A stretch of DNA of 5,889 nt from Ferruginibacter sp. (GTDB lineage: Bacteria; Bacteroidota; Bacteroidia; Chitinophagales; Chitinophagaceae), in assembly GCA_025352435.1 (NCBI GenBank), contig JANXTN010000342.1, positions 1 to 5,889 on the forward strand. The letters are read 5' to 3'. The notes below the pieces were generated by a model that had not been told where the DNA came from, searched no databases, and saw only the letters and a program-made list of their open reading frames with translations. The translations under genes and the position numbers were made by a program. Shown one piece after another: positions 1 through 5,889 of this stretch (position 1 is the stretch's first letter; each line of letters starts with the position of its first letter).

Positions 1-164
1 AGCCCCAAAAAAATTCCCTGCTATCTTTAGAGTTAAGCGAAGCGTCACTAAGAGTTTTTAAATAAGCGAGAGACTTTGTCTTGAACAATGATATAATATT
101 AAGAATGAATTTATTTCAACGCATCAGCATTCCGTAACTTGTTGCTACATAAAAACATATTACC
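1..164. other. Non-coding leader at left edge; possible repeat or tail of an upstream element
   Basis: No convincing gene is seen here. All three forward frames close early: one stops at 28-30, one at 59-61 and one at 63-65, so only a short C-terminal tail of an upstream gene could be present. The reverse strand of about 2-64 is open, but no family is recognisable in so few residues. The part from about 30 to 80 (AAGCGAAGCGTCACTAAGAG, then a second AAGCGAGAG) resembles the short repetitive intergenic sequence common in Chitinophagaceae-type genomes; this is an impression from memory and was not searched. Upstream of the gene at 165 there is a TTTG at 75-78 and, 21 bases later, TAAGAATG at 100-107, a weak match to the Bacteroidota promoter pattern TTTG-N19..21-TAnnTTTG. 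A TATAAT lies at 92-97 without a matching -35 box. No Shine-Dalgarno sequence precedes the ATG at 165. Confidence 0.4.
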
Positions 165-3100
165 ATGACGGGAAAACAGCTACCACTAATTTGCTTTTTT
201 TGTATGATCTGTATAATGACTCCCAAAGAACATTTTGGCCAAAACAGCTTACCTGATTCTTCTTTGAAAGGTATGACCTGGAGAAACATCGGGCCCAACA
301 GAGGTGGGAGATCTTTGGGAATTTCAGGAAGTTCCAAAAATAAAATGGAATATTATTTTGGCGCCGTAGGTGGAGGCTTATGGAAAACTATTGACGGAGG
401 CTTAAACTGGAACCCTGTAACGGATGGTCAAATTACAAGCTCTTCTGTAGGAGCTGTTGCTGTAGCTCCTTCAAACCCCGGCATTGTTTATATCGGGACC
501 GGAGAAACCGAATTCAGAGGGAATATTATGCAGGGTGATGGCATTTATAAATCTGTAGATAGCGGAAAGACCTGGAAAAATATTGGTTTAAAAAATACAC
601 AGTCCATTTCCCGGATTAGGGTACATCCAACCAATCCTGATATTGTATATGTTTCTGCACTGGGTCATGCTTTTGGTCCAAATGAGGAGAGAGGAGTTTT
701 TAAAACAACTGATGGCGGACAATCATGGAAAAAAGTTTTATACAGAGGTGAGCTGGCGGGTGCTGAGGATTTGGTAATTGATCAGCAAAATCCTGAAACA
801 GTTTATGCTACTATCTGGCAGGTTTATAGAACACCTTATAAAATGTGGGCTGATACCGGAATTTCTGCATTGTATAAATCGATGGATGGAGGTTTAACCT
901 GGAGTGATCTCACAAAAAAACCCGGGATGCCTAAAGCTGCAGTTGGTAAAATTGGCGTTGCCGTTTCTCCCGCAGATCCAAATCGTGTATGGGCAATAAT
1001 AGAAGCCAATGATGGCGGTTTATATCGCTCAGATGATGGGGGACAAACCTGGAAAATGGTTAACAATGAAAGAAAACTACGTCAGCGTGCATTTTATTAT
1101 TCCCGCATTGTTGCTGATCCTAAAGATAAAAATGTAGTGTATGGACTGAATGTAAATTTTTATAAATCCAAGGATGGAGGAGCTACATTTAAAACGGAAA
1201 TCAAAGTGCCTCACGGCGATAATCATGATTTATGGATTGACCCCGAAGACCCGATGAGAATGGCTACTTCAAATGATGGCGGTGGCTCAGTTTCTAACAA
1301 TGGCGGATTATCGTGGACAGATGAAGACTTTCCCACGGCTCAGTTGTACCATATAACAGTTACAAACGATTTTCCTTATCAGGTAGCAGGTGCACAACAA
1401 GACAATTCAACAATTGCAGTTCCAAGTGAAGATTATCGCCACAGAGCAGTGAGAACAAACTCTACTAAAACGGGAATTGGTTTTGCTTATGATGTGGGTG
1501 GTGGCGAAAGCGGTTATATAGCACAGGATCCAAAAAATCCGGATATTTTTTATGCGGGCAGCCAGGGTGCTTTGTTAACAAGGATAAATAGAACAACCGG
1601 ACAAACAAGAGACGTTCAAATATACCCCCGATTTTTTTCAGGAGAAGAAGCTAAAACTTTGCCGGAGCGTTGGCAATGGACCTTCCCGATTGTGTTTTCA
1701 CCTGTAGATAATAAAAGGTTATATGCCTGTTCGCAGCATGTATGGATGACTACAAATGAGGGACAAAGCTGGCAACGTATCAGTCCAGACCTTACGTATG
1801 CTGACAGCACTACACTAGGTGTAAGCGGCGGCGTAATTACAAGAGATATGAATGGACCGGAAATTTATGCTACTGTATTTGCACTGGCACCATCTTATCA
1901 AAATGTAAATATTATTTGGGCAGGCTCAGATGATGGACTTGTGCACATCACCAAAGACGGTGGAAAAACCTGGAAAAACATTACGCCGCCCGATATGCCA
2001 AAAAATACCAGGGTGAGTATCATTGAAGCATCACATTTTAATGCAGGCACTGCATATATAGCGGCAAAGAGATATCAAATGGATGATAGAACAGCTTATA
2101 TATGGAAGACAAATGATTTTGGTAAGCATTGGAGAAAAATTATTACCGGAATCAGGGCTGATGATTATGTTCATGTAATTAGAGAAGACATCACAAAAAA
2201 AGGGTTATTATATGCAGGAACTGAACATGGAATATGGGTATCTCATAATGATGGAGAAAACTGGCAATCGTTGCGTTTAAATTTGCCTGATGTACAGGTA
2301 TCGGATTTGGCAGTAACAGAAAAAGACATAGTGATAGGAACACACGGACGGTCTATTTATATTTTAGATGATGTTTCTCCGGTTAGAGATCATCAGTTTC
2401 AAACATCGAAAGATGCTGTTCATTTATTTAAACCATATTATGCTGTGAGAAATGTGCAGAAAGCAGTTTTTCAATATTATTTAGAAAGAGAAAATACTGA
2501 TACAAAAATTGAGATACTCGACAAACAAAACAAGGTTATTCAAACATTTGTTGGAGAGGCAAAAAAAGCTGTAAAGGACAGCACCGTAGAAGAAGATGAA
2601 GATGATAGAAAACCTCCGGCACCTACAATAAAAAAAGGGTATAATAAATTTGAATGGGATTTAAAGTATCCTCCTGCAATATCCTTTGCGGGAATGATTT
2701 TATGGGGAGCAAACAAATATAATGGTCCACTTGCTGTTCCCGGAATGTATCAGGTACGCATGACTGCTGCCGGAAAAACATTTACTCAGCCATTTGAAAT
2801 TAAATTAGATCCAAGAATTAAAGATGTAACAAATGCTGACCTGATAGAGAAGTTTAATCTTGCAATGCAAATTAAAAATGAAGTTTCAAAAGCAAATGAA
2901 GCAGTAATAAAGATCAGGGCTATTAAGGAGAAATTGGCTAAAACAAATACAACGGAAAGTGATAAATTATTTGTCGAACAATTATCTGTAATAGAAGGAA
3001 ATTTATATCAGGTAAAAAATCAAAGCTCACAGGATCCTTTAAATTTTCCTATCAAATTAAATAACAAATTGGCATCATTACAAAGAGTGGTTGAATCGGG

Positions 3101-3203
3101 TGAATATAAACCTACAGCGGGTTCGTACATAGTATTTAAAGAATTAAAAGATGAACTGGCCAAAGAGCTTAATCAATTAAATAAAATACTTAAAGCACAT
3201 TAA
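165..3203 (+). CDS. Exported VPS10/sortilin-like BNR (Asp-box) beta-propeller protein
   Basis: This 1012-residue protein is a close fit to the large bacterial family annotated as 'VPS10 domain-containing protein', 'WD40/YVTN/BNR-like repeat protein' or 'glycosyl hydrolase', usually about 1000-1100 residues, whose biochemical role is not established. The N-terminus has a short hydrophobic stretch (residues 6-18, three Cys) after Lys4 and reads as a signal sequence; the cleavage site, near Gln26, is unclear and there is no good lipobox. Eleven Asp-box motifs (S/T-x-D-x-G-x-T/S-W) are visible, with the Asp-position residue at 77, 132, 183, 241, 291, 337, 379, 531, 598, 651 and 695; those at 379, 531 and 695 are Asn. 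Family hallmarks include VPHGDNHDLW (348-357), GAQQDNST (409-416), GGGESGY (445-451) and THGRSIYILDD (726-736). The propeller part ends near residue 740. A beta-rich region follows, with an acidic stretch at 809-814, a conserved-looking FEWDL near 829 and LDPR at 881-884, then a helical, Lys/Glu-rich tail to 1012. No type IX secretion sorting domain is seen at the C-terminus. The ATG at 165 is chosen because the signal-like segment follows it directly. Glycosidase activity should not be assumed. Confidence 0.9.
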   Translation: MTGKQLPLICFFCMICIMTPKEHFGQNSLPDSSLKGMTWRNIGPNRGGRSLGISGSSKNKMEYYFGAVGGGLWKTIDGGLNWNPVTDGQITSSSVGAVAVAPSNPGIVYIGTGETEFRGNIMQGDGIYKSVDSGKTWKNIGLKNTQSISRIRVHPTNPDIVYVSALGHAFGPNEERGVFKTTDGGQSWKKVLYRGELAGAEDLVIDQQNPETVYATIWQVYRTPYKMWADTGISALYKSMDGGLTWSDLTKKPGMPKAAVGKIGVAVSPADPNRVWAIIEANDGGLYRSDDGGQTWKMVNNERKLRQRAFYYSRIVADPKDKNVVYGLNVNFYKSKDGGATFKTEIKVPHGDNHDLWIDPEDPMRMATSNDGGGSVSNNGGLSWTDEDFPTAQLYHITVTNDFPYQVAGAQQDNSTIAVPSEDYRHRAVRTNSTKTGIGFAYDVGGGESGYIAQDPKNPDIFYAGSQGALLTRINRTTGQTRDVQIYPRFFSGEEAKTLPERWQWTFPIVFSPVDNKRLYACSQHVWMTTNEGQSWQRISPDLTYADSTTLGVSGGVITRDMNGPEIYATVFALAPSYQNVNIIWAGSDDGLVHITKDGGKTWKNITPPDMPKNTRVSIIEASHFNAGTAYIAAKRYQMDDRTAYIWKTNDFGKHWRKIITGIRADDYVHVIREDITKKGLLYAGTEHGIWVSHNDGENWQSLRLNLPDVQVSDLAVTEKDIVIGTHGRSIYILDDVSPVRDHQFQTSKDAVHLFKPYYAVRNVQKAVFQYYLERENTDTKIEILDKQNKVIQTFVGEAKKAVKDSTVEEDEDDRKPPAPTIKKGYNKFEWDLKYPPAISFAGMILWGANKYNGPLAVPGMYQVRMTAAGKTFTQPFEIKLDPRIKDVTNADLIEKFNLAMQIKNEVSKANEAVIKIRAIKEKLAKTNTTESDKLFVEQLSVIEGNLYQVKNQSSQDPLNFPIKLNNKLASLQRVVESGEYKPTAGSYIVFKELKDELAKELNQLNKILKAH

Positions 3204-3257
3204 AGAATGAGAGACGCATCAACATAGTTATCCTGAATTTTCTGCAGTCAAAAAGCG

Positions 3258-3289
3258 TTTGGAGTTGATTATTTAAATTCATGATTTTG
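3258..3289 (+). promoter_or_regulatory. Candidate Bacteroidota-type promoter for the amidohydrolase gene
   Basis: TTTG at 3258-3261 is followed after 20 bases by TGATTTTG at 3282-3289. The Bacteroidota primary sigma factor pattern is TTTG, about 19-21 bases, then TAnnTTTG; here only the second base of the -7 box differs (G for A). Transcription would start a few bases downstream, giving a leader of roughly 50 bases before the ATG at 3348. The rest of the 144-base gap (3204-3347) holds only weak AT-rich hairpins and no convincing terminator, so readthrough from the upstream propeller gene is also possible. AT-rich DNA yields such matches by chance, so this is tentative. Confidence 0.35.
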
Positions 3290-3347
3290 AAAGTATTTGG
3301 AAAAAGCTTATCAAGCATGATATAAATCATTAAAATATTTTTAAGAC

Positions 3348-4952
3348 ATGACAAGTAAAGCAAAGAACATCATCTCCTCTCTGTTGTTAATTTCAATAGT
3401 TTTTAAAATAAGTGTATCTGCTCAATCTGCGAACATTATTTTATTTAATGGAAAAATTTTTACCTCCGATACGACACAGCTTTATGTGCAAGCGTTAGCA
3501 ATTAAAGGCAACAAAATAATTGCTGTCGGCTCTAATGCTTCTATTGAAAAACAAGCTTCTTCCAAAACAAAAAGAATTGATTTGGAGGGTAAGACAGTTG
3601 TTCCCGGTTTTAATGATGCCCATGACCATTTAGCTTGGCCGTCTCCAATAACGCAGTCATTTACTACAGAATTCTCTGTACCAGGGCCAACAAAGAACGA
3701 AGTGATAAATTCCATGTTAAGGCTTGTAAAATCAGCATCTCCCGGGCAGTGGATTCAAGGTACTATTGGCTTAACAGTATTTAATGATAGCAATTTTAGA
3801 AGAAATTTACTAGACAGCATAGCACCTAACAATCCGGTTGTGCTTAATATAATGTGGGGGCATGGTATGATCATAAATAGCAAGGCTCTTAAGGCAATGA
3901 AAATAACTGATACAGACGCCGATCCATTGGGTGGTTGGTATGAACGTGCACCGGGAACCAAATACATAACAGGTGCTTTGTACGAGTATGCACAGTTCCC
4001 GGTATGGGAGGCACTGGCGAGCATTGAGCCGGCTAAAATGATAAAAGCGCTGCAGCAACATGCGCAGGAAGAATTGGCTCTGGGTATTACCACCGTACAA
4101 AATATGAACAGCCTTTTACGGGAAGATGCGGCGAAAAGAATTTATAGCGAAGCTAAGCTTCCCGTAAGAACAAGGCTTATTAGTATGCCGGGCACCACTG
4201 TAAACGGCCGGGATCTGGCAGGATGGAACAACAATGAAAACTGGTCAAATTCGCTGAGCTATATTTCGGGTATAAAATATGTTATTGATGGAACCCCTTT
4301 AGAACAGACTGCGCTAAGCACAAAACCTTATCCCGGTAAAAATAATTGGTACGGTAGGCTTGATTTTCCCGTTGACAGCATTAAGCAAATTTTAAAAGAA
4401 GCATTAACAAGTAACAGGCAATTGATGCTGCACATTGTTGGAGACAGTGCCACCAAAATTGTTTTAGATCTGATGAAACAAATCGCAACACCTGTCCAAT
4501 GGAAACAAAAAAGAGTAAGGATAGAACATGGTAGTGGAATTACAACGGCAGTTTCAATAAATGATGTGAAAAAATTAGGGATTATCCTTGTTTACACTCC
4601 TCAGCACAGCAAACAAAAACCTTTGCACACATGGATAAACGCAGGTATCCCTATTGCAATAGGACCGGATGGGTTAATCAATCCTTATCTTAATATTATG
4701 TTTATGTCGAGCCAACAAACTGACCCCAAGCAAAATATCAGTATAGAACAAGCTGTTATGGCATACACAAAAGCTTCTGCGTTTGCAGAATTTGCAGAAA
4801 AAAAGAAAGGCACTTTAATGCCGGGCATGCTTGCAGATTTAGCTGTTTTGTCTCAGGATATTTTCTCTATTCCGAAGGAACAACTACCGATGACGAAAAG
4901 TGTATTGACTATAGTTGATGGAAAAATTGTGTATCAGCAAATTCATAAATAA
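3348..4952 (+). CDS. Exported amidohydrolase, amidohydrolase-3 (YtcJ-like) family
   Basis: This 534-residue protein is a metal-dependent hydrolase of the amidohydrolase superfamily, expected to cleave an amide or related C-N bond; the substrate cannot be read from the sequence. Residues 1-25 form a clear Sec signal peptide: Lys4/Lys6, a hydrophobic core from about 8 to 19, and VSA before Gln26, so the mature enzyme should be periplasmic or secreted. Residues from about 29 to 86 give the small beta-sandwich start (NGKIFTSD, then GKTVVPGF). The metal-binding HxH is His92/His94 in PGFNDAHDH. Other family positions are Glu213 (TGALYE), Lys310 and Asp314 in IKYVIDG, His362 in HIVGD, His394 in RIEHG, and Asp441 in IGPDG, the expected place of the catalytic Asp. 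The C-terminus (KGTLMPGMLADLAVLSQD, then VDGKIVYQ) closes the sandwich domain. The length is normal for the family and all expected ligands appear present, so it should be active. The ATG at 3348 has no Shine-Dalgarno sequence, as is usual in Bacteroidota, but gives an intact signal peptide. It lies 144 bases after the propeller gene in the same direction. Related enzymes include N-substituted formamide deformylase (NfdA), but that specific activity is not supported here. Confidence 0.92.
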   Translation: MTSKAKNIISSLLLISIVFKISVSAQSANIILFNGKIFTSDTTQLYVQALAIKGNKIIAVGSNASIEKQASSKTKRIDLEGKTVVPGFNDAHDHLAWPSPITQSFTTEFSVPGPTKNEVINSMLRLVKSASPGQWIQGTIGLTVFNDSNFRRNLLDSIAPNNPVVLNIMWGHGMIINSKALKAMKITDTDADPLGGWYERAPGTKYITGALYEYAQFPVWEALASIEPAKMIKALQQHAQEELALGITTVQNMNSLLREDAAKRIYSEAKLPVRTRLISMPGTTVNGRDLAGWNNNENWSNSLSYISGIKYVIDGTPLEQTALSTKPYPGKNNWYGRLDFPVDSIKQILKEALTSNRQLMLHIVGDSATKIVLDLMKQIATPVQWKQKRVRIEHGSGITTAVSINDVKKLGIILVYTPQHSKQKPLHTWINAGIPIAIGPDGLINPYLNIMFMSSQQTDPKQNISIEQAVMAYTKASAFAEFAEKKKGTLMPGMLADLAVLSQDIFSIPKEQLPMTKSVLTIVDGKIVYQQIHK

Positions 4953-5048
4953 ATCGAAAGCCCGAAATAGAATATGAGCAAAAAATTCCTGCTCGTTACT
5001 ATTTTCATGCCTGGATAAACATGATTTTTTTCCAAAAATTATTTCCAT

Positions 5049-5085
5049 AAAAAAAGCCGGCTGCAAACTGTAGCTGGCTTTTTTT
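5049..5085 (+). terminator. Rho-independent terminator between convergent genes, possibly bidirectional
   Basis: Seven A (5049-5055), a 9-base arm GCCGGCTGC (5056-5064), a 5-base loop AAACT, the second arm GTAGCTGGC (5070-5078) and seven T (5079-5085) make a textbook hairpin. In plus-strand RNA all nine pairs form, two of them as G-U, and the A and U tracts can extend the stem. It lies about 100 bases after the amidohydrolase stop and about 100 bases after the recN stop on the other strand, so it can serve both genes. In minus-strand RNA the two G-U pairs become A-C mismatches, so termination there should be weaker. Confidence 0.88.
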
Positions 5086-5174
5086 ACGGATTTCAACTAG
5101 GGGATAGATATTTTAGAATTATAATTAGTTCAAATCCAAATTATAGTTTTTGACAAAAAAAATAAATGCTTATT

Positions 5175-5889
5175 TTAATTCATCATCTCCTTTGCATTCT
5201 CTAATGCAGCAGCAGTAGGCTTTTCGCCGCTTAGCATTTGTGCAATGGCTACAATTCTTTCATCTTCACTTAATAATCTTACAGAAGTTTGAATAGTATC
5301 CTTTACAATTTGCTTGAACACAAAATAATGTGCATTTGCCTTCGCAGCAATTTGTGGCTGGTGTGTTATTGCTATCAATTGGTGCGAACCTGAAAGCTTT
5401 TTCATAATAATGCCAACCTGCTTGGCGGCTTCTCCGCTTATTCCTGTATCTATCTCATCAAAGATGAGCACCGGTAATTGTAATTTTTTTGCCACCAAAG
5501 ATTTTACTGAAAGCATTAGTCTGCTCAATTCTCCACCACTCGCAACTTTATGCAATGGCTCAAAACGATTTGTTTTATTTGCGTCAAATAAAAAGGTTAT
5601 CTCATCACTACCGTTTGCAGAAAGTGCTATAGCATTTATTGCAACTTTTGTTTGCGCATTCGGCATACCAACTTGTGTGAGCAGATCATTTACTTTTTGC
5701 ACAAATGGTTTTATCTGCGCAACTCGATTACTATTTATTTTTGTAGCAATTACAGTTGCTTCATCAAATAATTTTTTACTTTCTTTTTCTGCTTTTTCTA
5801 TTGCATTAGTAATATTAAAAACTGCATCCAGTTTTTGTTGCAGTGTCTCCTGTATTGCTAAAAGTTGGGCTGTTGTTGTCACCCCATGC
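5175..5889 (-). CDS. recN: DNA repair protein RecN, C-terminal part (cut by window edge)
   Basis: RecN is a cytoplasmic SMC-like ATPase that acts on DNA double-strand breaks with RecA in recombinational repair. Only about 237 C-terminal residues of a protein usually near 550 long are in the window. The frame stays open through the right edge, with His-Gly codons at 5883-5888 before the GTG at 5880-5882, so that GTG is internal and not a start. Visible from the N-side are the end of the coiled-coil arm (Gln/Lys/Glu-rich, to about 5730), the ABC signature SGGELSR at 5520-5540, Walker B LIFDEID at 5448-5468 with the Asp-Glu pair at 5454-5459, the D-loop region TGISGEA just after it, and the H-loop histidine of ITHQPQ at 5361-5363. 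The end, with LSGEKPTAAALENAKEM before the TAA at 5175-5177, is typical of RecN. The Walker A half lies outside the window. The gene converges on the amidohydrolase gene with a shared terminator between them. Its promoter and operon partners are not visible. Confidence 0.95.
   Translation of the reverse strand, partial: HGVTTTAQLLAIQETLQQKLDAVFNITNAIEKAEKESKKLFDEATVIATKINSNRVAQIKPFVQKVNDLLTQVGMPNAQTKVAINAIALSANGSDEITFLFDANKTNRFEPLHKVASGGELSRLMLSVKSLVAKKLQLPVLIFDEIDTGISGEAAKQVGIIMKKLSGSHQLIAITHQPQIAAKANAHYFVFKQIVKDTIQTSVRLLSEDERIVAIAQMLSGEKPTAAALENAKEMMN

Noticed and set aside
165..3203. Reading the propeller protein as a sialidase or other glycosidase because of its Asp-boxes
   Set aside because: Asp-boxes are structural and occur in many non-enzymatic propellers; no sialidase arginine triad or RIP motif is evident.
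3306..3330. Small hairpins before the amidohydrolase gene: GCTT/AAGC (3306-3316) and ATGAT/ATCAT (3317-3330)
   Set aside because: Stems are only 4 and 5 pairs and AT-rich, with no clean T tract directly after; too weak to call a terminator or riboswitch.
3755..4100. Long open frames on the minus strand inside the amidohydrolase gene
   Set aside because: They lie antisense to a gene with a complete family motif set, and their translations are Cys-rich and resemble no known protein; frame shadows.
4974..5018. Tiny plus-strand ORF of 14 codons after the amidohydrolase gene
   Set aside because: Too short, no ribosome binding site and no recognisable content; expected by chance.
5117..5126. Perfect 10-base palindrome AATTATAATT between the terminator and recN
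   Set aside because: Entirely A/T in an AT-rich spacer; easily arises by chance and nothing else marks it as an operator.
5880..5882. GTG as the start codon of the minus-strand gene
   Set aside because: The frame continues open upstream to the window edge with His-Gly codons typical of the RecN interior, and RecN is over twice this length.

Overview
The window looks like chromosomal DNA from a Bacteroidota bacterium, most likely in or near Chitinophagaceae. This is inferred from the AT-rich composition, the lack of Shine-Dalgarno sequences before the start codons, a TTTG/TAnnTTTG-like promoter candidate, and the character of the proteins. It holds two complete plus-strand genes and one minus-strand gene cut by the right edge. 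No RNA gene, CRISPR array, IS element or phage feature was seen.

Layout: positions 1-164 are non-coding leader, and the first 65 or so bases may be an interspersed repeat or the tail of something lying to the left. Positions 165-3203 encode a 1012-residue exported beta-propeller protein of the VPS10/sortilin-like, BNR (Asp-box) family, often labelled 'glycosyl hydrolase' in databases without proof. A 144-base gap follows with a possible Bacteroidota-type promoter. Positions 3348-4952 encode a 534-residue exported metal-dependent amidohydrolase of the YtcJ-like amidohydrolase-3 group. Positions 4953-5174 separate it from the convergent third gene and carry a clear hairpin terminator with A and T tracts on both sides. 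Positions 5175-5889 encode the C-terminal part of the DNA-repair ATPase RecN on the minus strand.

The two plus-strand products both appear to leave the cytoplasm, so they could act together on an envelope or extracellular substrate (for example peptides or amides), but nothing in the sequence proves a shared pathway. RecN is unrelated housekeeping. I found no convincing new system; the points most worth a second look are the strand-asymmetric terminator, similar short sequences flanking the propeller gene, the left-edge sequence, and the two-propeller layout with Asn-substituted Asp-boxes.
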